Assembly: GCA_029261895.1 (NCBI GenBank)
Contig: JAJDAK010000060.1
Coordinates: forward strand, 19,030 to 83,029
DNA length: 64,000 nt
Direction: 5' to 3'
Source: Deltaproteobacteria bacterium
GTDB lineage: Bacteria > Myxococcota_A > UBA9160 > SZUA-336
The translations under genes and the position numbers were made by a program. This document shows positions 23,207 to 32,179 of this stretch, piece by piece. Within the stretch, counting starts at the first letter, position 1. Every line of letters begins with the position of its first letter. Under the pieces are notes generated by a model. It was given only the letters and a program-made list of their open reading frames with translations. It did not search any database and was not told the DNA's origin.

Positions 23207-24190
23207 ATGGCGTTTCAGATTTTGCGCTTCGATATGCGCGCCCCAGCATTTTCCAAAGCCACTGCACCCGAGCTCTACGCCGCAGCGCTCGAAATGGCCA
23301 GCTGGGCGGATCAACGGGGCTTCGATTCGGTCACACTTTCGGAGCACCACGGCGTGGATGACGGTTACCTACCGTCGCCGATGACGTTGGCGGGATGCAT
23401 GTTGGGGCGCACGCAGCGGGTCCGCGTGGGTATTGGAGCCGCGTTGGTTCCGCTCTACGATCCCATTCGATTCGCGGAAGATCTGGCGGTGCTCGATCTC
23501 GCGAGCGGCGGACGCATGCGCGTCACAGCGGGCATGGGTTATCGGCCGGAAGAGTACGCCATGATGGGTAAGGATTGGGACGGCCGTGGCAAGTTGATGG
23601 ACGAATGCCTCGATGCAATCGTGAGTGCCTGGCGTGGTGATGAGTTTGAGTACGGCGGACGACCCGTGCGCTTAACTCCGCGACCCCTCACCCAGCCGAA
23701 GCCGCCGATTCTCGTCGGTGGGATGGGGAAGAACGCTGCGCGTCGTGCCGCGCGCCTGGGTTTGCCATTTCAACCCGGAGTTAATACGCCCGAAGTGCTC
23801 GCGCTCTACATGTCGGAGTGCGAACGGCTGGGTGTTGAGAACCCATTGGTTTTACCGCCCGGGTCGGGCGAAATGATTTGGGTATCGGAAGATCCGGATC
23901 GGAGTTGGTCTGAGATCGGTGAACATCTCCTGCACGATGCGACGGCGTACTCGAGTTGGCAGCCCGCGAATCAACGTTCCGCCGTGCATTCCGACGCGAA
24001 GACTGTCGAAGCACTGCGTGCCGAAGGGAAGTACCGAATCCTAACGCCAGCCGAATGCCTCGAGCGTTCCGAGGCGCATGGTGAGTATGCGGTCTTCGTG
24101 CTCTTCCCACTCTGCGGTGGTACACCGCCGGAGCTCGCGTGGCAGAGTCTTGAACTCTACGCCGACCAGGTGCAGCCCTACCTTAAGTAG
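23207..24190 (+). CDS. LLM class flavin-dependent oxidoreductase (luciferase-like)
   Basis: A TIM-barrel flavin enzyme of 327 residues. The N-terminal strand FQILRFDMRAP, the loop SEHHGVDDGYLPSP, the conserved RVRVGIGAALVPLYDPIRFAEDLAVLDLASGGR, and PPILVGGMGKNAARRAARLG are all typical of bacterial luciferase-like monooxygenases. The family uses F420 or FMN to oxidise or reduce organic substrates. GAGGA lies about 12 bases before ATG 23207. It is divergent from the CrtC-like gene and ends facing the acyl-CoA synthetase across a repeat-derived hairpin. Cofactor choice cannot be told from sequence alone. Confidence 0.88.
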   Translation: MAFQILRFDMRAPAFSKATAPELYAAALEMASWADQRGFDSVTLSEHHGVDDGYLPSPMTLAGCMLGRTQRVRVGIGAALVPLYDPIRFAEDLAVLDLASGGRMRVTAGMGYRPEEYAMMGKDWDGRGKLMDECLDAIVSAWRGDEFEYGGRPVRLTPRPLTQPKPPILVGGMGKNAARRAARLGLPFQPGVNTPEVLALYMSECERLGVENPLVLPPGSGEMIWVSEDPDRSWSEIGEHLLHDATAYSSWQPANQRSAVHSDAKTVEALRAEGKYRILTPAECLERSEAHGEYAVFVLFPLCGGTPPELAWQSLELYADQVQPYLK

Positions 24191-24255
24191 GTTATCGGGC
24201 GGCTTCACCGCCCTGCTTACACGTCAGGCGCGACGCGCGCTGCCTCGCAGCTCCG
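24190..24255 (+). repeat. Dispersed intergenic repeat, family A, copy 1
   Basis: The sequence GGTTATCGGGCGGC, a 4-base loop, CCGCCCT, then GC-rich DNA ending CGCAGCTCCGT recurs at 36083-36150. It sits between two convergent genes. Confidence 0.7.
24196..24214. terminator. Hairpin between convergent genes
   Basis: CGGGCGG and CCGCCC form a 6-bp GC stem with a short loop just after the luciferase-like gene stop. It is part of repeat family A and may stop transcription from both sides. It has no T tract, so rho-independent function is uncertain. Confidence 0.4.
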
Positions 24256-25896
24256 TTACGTTGCGGTAGATGCTTGCTCCTTCGCCCAGCGATAGTCTGC
24301 TTTGCCGCTTGGGCTGCGCTGGATGCTATCGCGAAAGATGAAAACCTTCGGGAGTTTGTAACGCGCGATATGGCGCCCGGCTTCCGCAAGTAGGTCTTCT
24401 TGGGTTGCGGTCGCCCCGTCTGCCAACTGCACGATGGCCACGACCTCCTGTCCCCAACGATCGCTGGGCCGCCCGGCGACCACGGTGTCGTAGACCTCGG
24501 GATGTTGTTTCAATGCTTGCTCGACTTCCTCGGCAAAGATCTTTTCACCGCCGGAGTTGATGGTGACCGAGTCACGGCCCAAAACATCAATCGTGCCGTC
24601 CTGGCGATAGCGCGCGCGATCGCCGGGAACCGAATAGCGTACGCCGTCGATGACAGGGAACGTGCGCGCGGTCTTTTCAGTGTCGCCGAAGTAGCCGAGT
24701 GGTACACGTCCGGTCTGTGCAAACCAACCCATCTCGTCACTCGGCGGCTCGAGTACGCGTGTGAGATCTTCGGAAACCACGCACGCTCCCTTGCCTGGAC
24801 GGAAATCACCGGTGGTGACGCCCGTGTCTTTTGTGCTCGCGTTCTGCGCTTGCGCACCGGTCTCCGATGACCCAATTGAATCGAGAATCATCACGCCGGG
24901 GATGAGGTCAAGGAACGACTGCTTATTTGCCGTGGAGAGCGCGGCCCCGCCCGAGCCCACGACCTTTAGATTACTCAGGTCATAGGAGCCGCGACTGATC
25001 TGGTCGATCAGCGGTCGCGCAAACGCGTCACCGACGATCGAGCACGTGACCGCTTTCTCGCGTTCCGCTGCACGAAGGAAGTCATCGGCATCGAATTTCT
25101 CGACGACATCGGGAAAGACCAAGGTCGCCCCCATGGTCATCATGTAAAAACCCGCCCACTGTGCGGCGCCGTGCATCAGCGGCGGACCGATCAACGTACT
25201 GAGGCCGCCGCTCGCGGCTGCTTGCGCCGCCACGTCTTCGACCGACGTAAACTCGACGCCGTCGAGCTTACGACCGCCCATCGCGGCCACGAAAATATCG
25301 GCCGAGCGCCAGAGCACACCCTTGGGCATACCCGTGGTACCGCCTGTGTACAGAATGTAGAGATCGTCCGGCGATGGTTCGATATTCGGAATCTCCGCGG
25401 ATGCAGACGCGAGCGCTTCTTCGTAATCAACCGCACCAGGTAACAAGGCGTTACCGGACTCGTCTGCGACCTGAATCAAGACCTCAAGCTGCGGAAGTTT
25501 GTCACGCAGGCTCGCGACATTCGGTGCGAATTCAGCGTGGTATATCAGCGATCGCGCTTTCGAATTTTCAAAGAGATAGAGCAGTTCCTCTTCGACGTAG
25601 CGATAATTCACGTTCAACGGCGCAACACGCGCTTTGAACGCGCCCAGCATGCCTTCCAAATATTCGTTGCCGTTGTAGAGGTAGAGGGCGAGATGATCCT
25701 GCCCGGATTCGTGGCCCTGCAGCGAGTCACGTTCCTGCTGAGTTTTCACGCCACGTGACAACAGGTAGTTGGCAAGCCGGCGACAACGTTCGTTCAGCTG
25801 CGCATGCGTGAGGCGGCGGTCGCGCCAAACGAAAACTTCGCGATCTGGCATCGCGGCAGCCATCGCTTCCTGTAGTGCTGGGAAATGCGTCTCCAT
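24256..25896 (-). CDS. Acyl-CoA synthetase (AMP-forming)
   Basis: This ANL-superfamily ligase of 546 residues activates a carboxylic acid to its CoA thioester through an acyl-adenylate. Motifs are the P loop LYILYTGGTTGMPKGVLWR, LDSIGSSETG, and the hinge region GRDSVTINSGGEKIFAEEVEQAL. The catalytic Lys lies in RSPSGKADYRW. The overall style is that of the FadD3/FadD19-like group that acts on steroid side-chain or ring-derived acids, but chain preference is not readable. ATG 25896 is selected because GGAGG lies nine bases upstream; a further ATG at 25926 lacks one. Monocistronic leftward gene, divergent from the SDR-CYP51 operon. Confidence 0.9.
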   Translation of the reverse strand: METHFPALQEAMAAAMPDREVFVWRDRRLTHAQLNERCRRLANYLLSRGVKTQQERDSLQGHESGQDHLALYLYNGNEYLEGMLGAFKARVAPLNVNYRYVEEELLYLFENSKARSLIYHAEFAPNVASLRDKLPQLEVLIQVADESGNALLPGAVDYEEALASASAEIPNIEPSPDDLYILYTGGTTGMPKGVLWRSADIFVAAMGGRKLDGVEFTSVEDVAAQAAASGGLSTLIGPPLMHGAAQWAGFYMMTMGATLVFPDVVEKFDADDFLRAAEREKAVTCSIVGDAFARPLIDQISRGSYDLSNLKVVGSGGAALSTANKQSFLDLIPGVMILDSIGSSETGAQAQNASTKDTGVTTGDFRPGKGACVVSEDLTRVLEPPSDEMGWFAQTGRVPLGYFGDTEKTARTFPVIDGVRYSVPGDRARYRQDGTIDVLGRDSVTINSGGEKIFAEEVEQALKQHPEVYDTVVAGRPSDRWGQEVVAIVQLADGATATQEDLLAEAGRHIARYKLPKVFIFRDSIQRSPSGKADYRWAKEQASTAT

Positions 25897-25991
25897 GGGA
25901 GCCTCCAATCTTTGAAACACGCTCATCCTGCCTGGATCTGAGGCTTTTTTGAAGTCCCACCGTTTGCGGGTGAATGGTGTTTAATAGGGCC

Positions 25992-26756
25992 ATGAAAACG
26001 ACTGCCATTACAGGATCGGCCTCCGGAATTGGTGCTGCGCTGCGCACCCGGCTCGAAGCAGCCGGAGATCGCGTGATCGGCGTGGATCTGCACGATGCGG
26101 AGATTCAAGCGGATCTTTCAACGGCTGCGGGCCGCCAACACGCGATCGTGGCGCTTCGAGAGGCCGCTTCCGATGGGCTGGACCGTCTGGTGCTTGCGGC
26201 GGGGTTGGGGCCGCATATCGACGACTTGGAGATGATCGCGTCGGTGAACTACTTCGGCGCGGTCGAATTGCTCGATGGTTTGAAGGACTCACTTGCGGGT
26301 CGCTCCGAGGCCGCCATTGTGGCGATCGCATCGAACAGCGCACAGATGGTTTCACTCGATGAGCATCCCTATGTAGAAGCGCTACTCGCAGGCGATGAGA
26401 AGATCGCGCGCGAACGTGTGGCCAAGGAGAACGGTTTTCTCGCTTACGCGGGTTCGAAGCACGCGCTTTCGCGTGCGGTCCGTCGCCGGGCGGCCGAGTG
26501 GGCGGAAGCAGGGATTCGGCTCAATGCGATTGCGCCAGGCCCCACACGAACACCGCTACTGGAAGCGGGCGTCGACCATCCTGTATTTGGGAAAGGGCTG
26601 CGAGATCTCAAGGTTCCCATGGGCCGCTGGGCTGAACCGGAGGAGATCGCCGATTGGATTGAGCTACTGCTAAGTCCACGTGCCTCGTTCGTTCACGGCA
26701 GTGTGATCTATGTGGATGGTGGGGTCGACGCCGCGTGGCGCCCCGATCGGTTCTAG
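25992..26756 (+). CDS. SDR, 3-alpha-hydroxysteroid dehydrogenase-like
   Basis: The 254-residue SDR begins KTTAITGSASGIGAAL and has the short GVDLHDAEIQADLST cofactor strand. LVLAAG replaces the usual NNAG, with NSAQ and YAGSKHA catalytic region and the insertion between them that marks HsdA-like enzymes. The C terminus holds VHGSVIYVDGG. These oxidise 3-alpha-hydroxysteroids or similar alcohols. AGGG precedes ATG 25992. It is first in an operon with the CYP51-ferredoxin fusion (19-base gap) and a SnoaL-like protein, supporting a steroid or triterpenoid substrate. Confidence 0.88.
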   Translation: MKTTAITGSASGIGAALRTRLEAAGDRVIGVDLHDAEIQADLSTAAGRQHAIVALREAASDGLDRLVLAAGLGPHIDDLEMIASVNYFGAVELLDGLKDSLAGRSEAAIVAIASNSAQMVSLDEHPYVEALLAGDEKIARERVAKENGFLAYAGSKHALSRAVRRRAAEWAEAGIRLNAIAPGPTRTPLLEAGVDHPVFGKGLRDLKVPMGRWAEPEEIADWIELLLSPRASFVHGSVIYVDGGVDAAWRPDRF

Positions 26757-26775
26757 GCTGTATGATGCTCGGGTT

Positions 26776-28368
26776 ATGAGTTCCCCACCGCTCGCTTCCG
26801 GTCGCTTACCCTGGCTGGGTCACCTGCTCGAGCTCCGGCGCGAGCCCATCGCATTGATGCAACGCATTCACGATGAATGCGGAGAGCTCGGTGAGATGCG
26901 TTTGGCAGGTCAGCCCGTTGTGATGCTCTACGGCGCGGCGGCGCAGGAGGCGTTTTTTCGTGCGCCCGATGACCAGCTTGATCAAGCGTCCGCGTATCCA
27001 TTCATGAAACCCATCTTCGGTGAGGGTGTCGTTTTCGATGCGACGCCGGAACAGCGCAAGCAAGCCCTGCGCAATCAATCTCTTCGCGATAAGCAGATGC
27101 GCGGGCACGCGGAACTCATTGCCGAGGAAACCGTGCGAGCGATTCAAGACTGGGGTGATGCGGGAGAGATCGATCTCTTGGACTTCTTTGCGGAGCTCAC
27201 CATCTACACCTCGAGCGCGTGTCTGATTGGTAAGGAGTTCAGGGAAGAACTGACGCCGGAGTTTGCCACGGCATATCATGAACTCGAGCTCGGTACAGAT
27301 GCGATTGCCTACGTGAACCCGTATCTGCCGATTCCGTCCTTTCGCAAAAGAGACCGTGCGCGTCGTCGCCTGGTGGAATTGATCGATGGTATTCTCTCGC
27401 GGCGTCAGGCCGAGGGGCGCAAGACGCAGGACTTACTCAGTGTTTTGGTCCGATTGAAGAACGAAGACGGTACGCGTCGTTACTCCACGGATCAGATTAC
27501 CGGCATGTTCATCTCGATGATGTTCGCCGGCCATCACACGACTTCGGGAACCGCAGCTTGGACGTTGATCGAAACGCTGCGCCATCCTGAGGTTCTCGAA
27601 ACCGTGGTGAAGGAGCTCGATCTCCTCTACGCCGAGGGTGCCGAGGTGAGTTATCAAGCGCTGCGAGAGATTCCCGAGCTTGAGTCGGCATTGAAAGAAG
27701 CGCTCCGTCTGCACCCGCCGTTGATCATCTTGATGCGCAAGGCGCTCAAGGACTTCAGTTACGCGGGATGCACCATCAAGGCGGGGAACACGGTCGCGGT
27801 ATCGCCGGCGGTTTCGAATCGCATGCCTGAACACTTCCCCGATCCACTCCGTTTTGATCCGAGCCGCTACAAAGCCGGACGTGAGGAAGATAAACAGCTC
27901 TTCGCGTGGATCCCCTTTGGTGGTGGGCGCCATCGCTGCGTGGGGGCTGCGTTCGCGATGATTCAGTTGAAGGCCATCTTCAGTGTGCTGCTTCGGGAGT
28001 ATGAATTCGAAATGGCCCAGCCAGCGGATTCGTATCAGAACGACCATGCAAAAATGGTGGTGCAGTTGAAGCAGCCGTGTCGAATCCGCTACCGGAAGCG
28101 CCAGCGACAGGCGGTCGCAGCTCCGATTACGACTTCAGCGGCGCTCACGGCGAACGCTTCATGTCGATTGAGCTTGGACTTGGATCTTTGCCAAGGCCAC
28201 GGTGTATGCGTCAATGAAGCACCGGAATTGTTTGTCTTGGACCCCGCAGAGTCTAAGGCGCGCGTATTGGTGCATGAGGTATCGACTGAACTTCGGGTGA
28301 AAGCAGAATCCGCCGTGCGTTTCTGTCCGACCCGCGCACTGAAGCTTGAGGAGAATGAAGATGGCTGA
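26776..28368 (+). CDS. CYP51-type P450 fused to a [3Fe-4S]-type ferredoxin
   Basis: Residues 1 to about 450 follow the bacterial sterol 14-alpha-demethylase almost throughout: PFMKPIFGEGVVFDA, DLLDFFAELTIYTSSACLIGKEF, and MFAGHHTTSGTAAWTLIETLRHP (I-helix signature). ExxR in ALKEALRLHPPLIILMR and the heme loop FGGGRHRCVGAAFA complete the set. After a 20-residue Ala/Thr linker comes a ferredoxin with CQGHGVC (Cys472, Cys478) and FCPTRAL (Cys517). That CxxHxxC...CP pattern is usual for P450-partner ferredoxins. A CYP51-ferredoxin fusion is known from Methylococcus capsulatus. It would remove the sterol 14-methyl or act on a related triterpenoid. Start ATG 26776 excludes residues overlapping the SDR. 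The 3' end overlaps the next gene. Confidence 0.93.
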   Translation: MSSPPLASGRLPWLGHLLELRREPIALMQRIHDECGELGEMRLAGQPVVMLYGAAAQEAFFRAPDDQLDQASAYPFMKPIFGEGVVFDATPEQRKQALRNQSLRDKQMRGHAELIAEETVRAIQDWGDAGEIDLLDFFAELTIYTSSACLIGKEFREELTPEFATAYHELELGTDAIAYVNPYLPIPSFRKRDRARRRLVELIDGILSRRQAEGRKTQDLLSVLVRLKNEDGTRRYSTDQITGMFISMMFAGHHTTSGTAAWTLIETLRHPEVLETVVKELDLLYAEGAEVSYQALREIPELESALKEALRLHPPLIILMRKALKDFSYAGCTIKAGNTVAVSPAVSNRMPEHFPDPLRFDPSRYKAGREEDKQLFAWIPFGGGRHRCVGAAFAMIQLKAIFSVLLREYEFEMAQPADSYQNDHAKMVVQLKQPCRIRYRKRQRQAVAAPITTSAALTANASCRLSLDLDLCQGHGVCVNEAPELFVLDPAESKARVLVHEVSTELRVKAESAVRFCPTRALKLEENEDG

Positions 28369-28921
28369 ATTTCCGCGAAGCGAATTGGAAGAGATGATCG
28401 GTCGCTATGTAGAGACTTCGAATAACGCGGCGAAGAATGGTGACTGGGAGGCTTTGGGTCAGTTCTACACCGACGACGCGGTCTATAGCTGGAACAACGG
28501 ACCGAAGCACGAGTTTGTTGCGCGAAGTCGCAAGGAGATCGTGGAATGGGCGTTGGGTACGGAGATGGAGGGTCTCGTGGGTTGGAATTATCCGTACGTA
28601 AGAACATTGATCGATGACAAGCAAGGCGAGGTTATCGGAATTTGGCGCCAGCTCTCACCGATATCGAATGATCGCGGCGGGAAATTAGAAATTGCAGGTA
28701 CGGGTGGATCCTGGTTCCGCTATGCGGGCGACTTCCAATGGTCGTGGCAGCGCGACTTCTTCGATCATGGCAATGCTGGCGCGCTCTTCATGCAACTCGC
28801 GCAGGCGGGCGAACTCAGCGACGAGTTCTTGGCGCGCATGAAAAAGGGTTCCAAGATGCCGGGTTGGATCAAGCGTGATGATTTCGATTGGTACGATACG
28901 ATCGACGACCGCGAAAGCTAG
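28361..28921 (+). CDS. SnoaL-like/NTF2-fold protein
   Basis: A 186-residue protein with the cone-like NTF2 fold pattern: helix ELEEMIGRYVETSNNAAKNGDWEALGQFYTDDAVYSWN, then ARSRKEIVEWAL and later beta strands with IGIWRQLSP and GTGGSWFRYAGDFQW. Such proteins act as isomerases, cyclases, hydrolases or binding partners in steroid and polyketide pathways. GAGGAG sits seven bases before ATG 28361, and the start overlaps the CYP51 stop by eight bases, so it belongs to that operon. No catalytic residues are certain. It ends against the convergent SDR with a 4-base overlap. Confidence 0.78.
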   Translation: MAEFPRSELEEMIGRYVETSNNAAKNGDWEALGQFYTDDAVYSWNNGPKHEFVARSRKEIVEWALGTEMEGLVGWNYPYVRTLIDDKQGEVIGIWRQLSPISNDRGGKLEIAGTGGSWFRYAGDFQWSWQRDFFDHGNAGALFMQLAQAGELSDEFLARMKKGSKMPGWIKRDDFDWYDTIDDRES

Positions 28922-29676
28922 GACGGTTTCGGGTCTTCCGGATTAATCTCCACCAGATCGACGCGCGTTCCCGGGGGCGTGTTGACAAGATTCAATACCG
29001 CGCGCGCGACGTCGTCGGGGTCCATAGTCTGATGATGCCGGTACACACCCCAACTCTTCCAACTGGCAAGCAACGTCTTCACGAGTTCTTGCGTCCAATT
29101 GCGCGCGAAGTCGGTTGGGAACGTGGGGCCCACGCGGATGACGGACGAGCGAACCCCGGTACCTTCGAGATCGATTTGCAGATTTCGCGCAACGCCTTCG
29201 ATGCCCGCCTTTGATGCGGTGTAGCCGACTTGATACGGTCGTGGCAGGCGTGCGTTCAGTGAGCCGATGAAAACGATATCGCCACGTCCGGCTTCAATCA
29301 TTTTCGGCAGTGCGCGTCGTGCGACCAGAATCGGTCCGGTGAGGTTGGTTTCGATGTCTTCTTGAATTGCTGTGGCTTCGAGTTCGTGGATGCGTCCAGC
29401 GATGGAAAGCCCGGCGTTATTAACCACGATGTCGGGCGCGCTGAGTGCATTCTCGGTGGCGCCAAAAAAGTCATCAATCGATGCGGCATCTCTGACGTTC
29501 AATGGATGAATAAAACTACGACCCCCCGCGGCATCAACATCCTGCGCCACTTCTTCAAGCTTCTCCATTCGACGCCCACCGAGCGCGACCGCCCAGCCCT
29601 GCTTCGCGAAGGTTCGTGCGACCGCGGCGCCGATACCCGATGACGCCCCCGTTACCAGGGCGGTACGAGAACTCAA
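28918..29676 (-). CDS. Short-chain dehydrogenase/reductase
   Basis: A 252-residue classical SDR: ALVTGASSGIGAAVA, LGGRR, VVNNAGLS, IGSLNA (catalytic Ser) and YTASKAG (Tyr/Lys). The start codon is TTG at 29676, overlapping the P450 stop as TTGA. The motif begins only five residues in, so a start further on is impossible, and upstream sequence belongs to the P450. The two genes are thus translationally coupled and probably act in one step sequence: hydroxylation followed by oxidation. Confidence 0.87.
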   Translation of the reverse strand: MSSRTALVTGASSGIGAAVARTFAKQGWAVALGGRRMEKLEEVAQDVDAAGGRSFIHPLNVRDAASIDDFFGATENALSAPDIVVNNAGLSIAGRIHELEATAIQEDIETNLTGPILVARRALPKMIEAGRGDIVFIGSLNARLPRPYQVGYTASKAGIEGVARNLQIDLEGTGVRSSVIRVGPTFPTDFARNWTQELVKTLLASWKSWGVYRHHQTMDPDDVARAVLNLVNTPPGTRVDLVEINPEDPKPS

Positions 29677-30851
29677 CGGGAAAATTCCATGGGCATCTCG
29701 GCGAACCCGCGAACGTTGATCGAGTGCACGCGCACGCTGCGCTCGTGCTCAATTTCAAACTTCGGAAATCGAGCCATGACTTCTTCGAGAGCGATGCGAC
29801 CTTCGAGCCGCGCAAGCGATGCGCCGAGGCAGAAATGTGTCCCCTGTCCGAATGCGAGGCTTGCGTTGGTGCTACGCATGATGTCGAAGCGATCCGGGTC
29901 GTCCCAGATGGTTTCGTCGCGGTTGGCGGAACCAATGAGCAAAAACACGCGATCGTCTTTGCGGATTTTCTGCCCTTCGAGTTCAATGTCTTGCATCGCT
30001 ACGCGCGCCAGACCTTGAGTGGACGGGTCATAGCGCAGCGTCTCCTCAACCCAACGGGGGATGAGTTCGTGATTCTCGGTTACCAACGCGCGTTGCTCCG
30101 GATTTTTGGATACCCAATGCATCGCATTTCCGAGCAACTTCGTGGTGGTTTCGTTGCCGGCGATGATCATCAAAAATAGAAATGCCAAGACTTCGCGAGG
30201 CTCGAGTCGGTCACCATCGATCTCGGCTTCGAGTAACGCGCTTGTCAGATCGTCGCTCGGTTGGCGTTGATGCGCTTCGATGTGTTTGTTGAAGTAGCCG
30301 ATCATCCGAATGGCTGCCTCAAGTCCAGCTTGAGGCACATCGAGTACACCGTCTTCGCGATGTACCACGGTATCGGCCCAGGATCGGAGTTCATCGCGGT
30401 CGGGCTCGGGAACACCGAGCAGTTCGCTGATGACATCCATGGGAAACTTGCCGGCGAAATCACGAATGAAGTCGCAACGACCTTTATCGATGAAACTGCC
30501 GATATGTCCTACGGCAATCTCCCGAATCCGTGGTTCCATGTCCGCGATGCGGCGTGGTGTAAATCCTCGTGAGACCAACGCGCGCATTCGGGTATGCCGC
30601 GGCGGATCCATGCCGAGGAAGGACATCATGTCCTCGGCTTTGATATTGCTCGCCGAGGGCTCCAACGAAACCCCCATCCGATTTGAAAAGAGCTCCGGGC
30701 TACGAAAACCCATGAGTACATCCTTGTGCCGGGAGAGTGCCCAGAAACCGATTTGTGGATTCCAATAGACCGGCGCCTCGGCACGCAGGCGCTTGTAGAT
30801 GGGGTACGGGTTTTCATGGGATTCGTAGGCGTAGGGGCTGTACTCGAGCAT
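29673..30851 (-). CDS. Cytochrome P450 (bacterial class I type)
   Basis: This soluble 392-residue P450 has the I-helix AGNETTTKLL, ExxR in EETLRYDPSTQGLARVA, and the heme loop FGQGTHFCLGASLARLEGR. The N terminus HENPYPIYKRLRAEAPVYW is typical of bacterial P450s acting on terpenoids, fatty acids or steroids. No ferredoxin or reductase gene is adjacent, except that the fused ferredoxin of the CYP51 gene lies 1.3 kb away. ATG 30851 follows a G-rich Shine-Dalgarno. Its promoter shares the 75-base divergent region with the TetR operon and includes the palindrome at 30869, so it is probably controlled by that TetR. Confidence 0.92.
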   Translation of the reverse strand: MLEYSPYAYESHENPYPIYKRLRAEAPVYWNPQIGFWALSRHKDVLMGFRSPELFSNRMGVSLEPSASNIKAEDMMSFLGMDPPRHTRMRALVSRGFTPRRIADMEPRIREIAVGHIGSFIDKGRCDFIRDFAGKFPMDVISELLGVPEPDRDELRSWADTVVHREDGVLDVPQAGLEAAIRMIGYFNKHIEAHQRQPSDDLTSALLEAEIDGDRLEPREVLAFLFLMIIAGNETTTKLLGNAMHWVSKNPEQRALVTENHELIPRWVEETLRYDPSTQGLARVAMQDIELEGQKIRKDDRVFLLIGSANRDETIWDDPDRFDIMRSTNASLAFGQGTHFCLGASLARLEGRIALEEVMARFPKFEIEHERSVRVHSINVRGFAEMPMEFSR

Positions 30852-30868
30852 TGCCCCCAGCCTATGGG

Positions 30869-30894
30869 ATTTACATTTCGCGTGCAATGTAAAT
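30869..30894. promoter_or_regulatory. Perfect palindrome, likely TetR operator
   Basis: ATTTACATT (30869-30877), an 8-base spacer, and AATGTAAAT (30886-30894) form a perfect inverted repeat of 9-bp arms. It lies between the divergent P450 gene and the operon that encodes a TetR regulator. Size and symmetry suit a TetR dimer site. A TAGGAT -10-like element for the rightward operon follows at about 30900. Confidence 0.7.
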
Positions 30895-30926
30895 TCTGAT
30901 AGGATCCCGGACCGGAAGGAGGCCCC

Positions 30927-31790
30927 ATGGGCGTACGTTCAGGTTTCGTCGGCCTCGGCAATATCGGTGCACCAATGGCCGAGCGGCTGGTTAAAGCGGG
31001 TTTCGAAACGGCGGTCTATGACGTGAACGCGGATGCCCTGCAGGCGCTCGCCGAACTCGGCGCGAAGACCGTGGGTCGCTGCCGCGAGTTGGCCGCGGTT
31101 TCAGATGTCGTGGGTGTGTGCGTTCGAGATGATCGTGATGTTGAAGCGGTCGTCTACGGACCCGACGGCCTACTCGCAGGTGCGGCGCCCGGTATGCGGA
31201 TTGCGCTGCATAGCACGGTGCTTCCGAGCACGGTGCGGCGTGTTGCGGAAGAGGCCGCCAAAGTCGGTGTGTCGGTGGTCGATGCGTGCATCACCGGCGG
31301 GCGCATCGGTGCGGTCCAGGGAACGTTGACTTACATCGTGGGCGGTGAAGTGGGTGATCTCGAGTATTGCCGTCCAGCATTTGAAACCTCTGCGGCGAAG
31401 ATCGTGCACACGGGTGAACTGGGAACCGGCGCGGCAACAAAACTCTGTAACAACCTGATGACGTACTTGAGCTTCGCATCGGCGTATGAATCGATGCTGC
31501 TCGCCAAGCATGCGGGGTTATCGCAGGAAGCCCTTGAGGAAGTCACGCTGTCGAACGGAAATATGACGCCGACCATGCAAGCGTTTTTAGGGCTGCATAA
31601 GGTTTCTGCGGAACAACGACAGTCAGAAGACATGCAACGGATGCTTGCGGGGTTTACCGATCTTGCGGAAAAAGATTTAGCGGTGACGCTCGCCTATGCA
31701 CGCGAGGTAGGGGTCACGTTGCCCGCAACAGCGGTTTGTCAACAAATCATGGCAAGGGTTTATGGCGTCGACGATGAGCGTCGCCGCTAG
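30927..31790 (+). CDS. NAD(P)-dependent 3-hydroxyisobutyrate dehydrogenase-like enzyme
   Basis: The 287-residue beta-hydroxyacid dehydrogenase has the Rossmann motif GFVGLGNIGAPMAERL and an Asp at the end of beta2 (VYDVNAD), suggesting NAD. The substrate loop VDACITGGRIGAVQGTLTYIVGG follows, with the catalytic Lys in GAATKLCNNLM. It oxidises a beta-hydroxy acid to the semialdehyde or keto acid. GGAAGGAGG precedes ATG 30927. First gene of a four-gene operon with CMD, TetR and a class III CoA-transferase. The true substrate is likely an intermediate of that pathway rather than hydroxyisobutyrate. Confidence 0.88.
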   Translation: MGVRSGFVGLGNIGAPMAERLVKAGFETAVYDVNADALQALAELGAKTVGRCRELAAVSDVVGVCVRDDRDVEAVVYGPDGLLAGAAPGMRIALHSTVLPSTVRRVAEEAAKVGVSVVDACITGGRIGAVQGTLTYIVGGEVGDLEYCRPAFETSAAKIVHTGELGTGAATKLCNNLMTYLSFASAYESMLLAKHAGLSQEALEEVTLSNGNMTPTMQAFLGLHKVSAEQRQSEDMQRMLAGFTDLAEKDLAVTLAYAREVGVTLPATAVCQQIMARVYGVDDERRR

Positions 31791-31801
31791 CGAGGAAGAA
31801 A

Positions 31802-32179
31802 ATGTCTAATTCAGATGTAAGAGAAAAAGGTTTGGATAAATTCGAAGAGGTGATGGGCTTTCGTCCGCCGAACATCGAAGGTGATGCGTTTTTGGACGTG
31901 ACGATCGATCATCTCTTTGCGAACGTCTGGTCAGGCCCTGGCCTTTCGGTGAGAGACCGGCGCTTGGTGACGTTGGCCATATTGATGTGTTTTGGAAACG
32001 AAGCCACGCTGCGTATTCATCTCAACGCAACGATGAAGCAAGAGCAACTTTCAGACGTGGAGATCGACGAGTTGCTGGTCCACATGGCGCACTATGGTGG
32101 ATGGCCGGTTGCTGCGGTTTCCTCGCAGATCGTGCGTCAGTTGCGGCATGAACGCGACAAGGCGGAGGCCAATGCCTGA
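31802..32179 (+). CDS. Carboxymuconolactone decarboxylase family protein
   Basis: The 125-residue all-helical protein carries the CMD pattern: a helix with DRRLVTLAILMCFGNEATLRIHL and the signature VHMAHYGGWPVA. It lacks the CxxC of AhpD-type peroxidases, so it is more like the decarboxylase/unknown branch. GAGGAAG lies before ATG 31802. It is 11 bases after the dehydrogenase and overlaps the TetR gene by eight bases. Role in the operon unknown. Confidence 0.82.
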   Translation: MSNSDVREKGLDKFEEVMGFRPPNIEGDAFLDVTIDHLFANVWSGPGLSVRDRRLVTLAILMCFGNEATLRIHLNATMKQEQLSDVEIDELLVHMAHYGGWPVAAVSSQIVRQLRHERDKAEANA

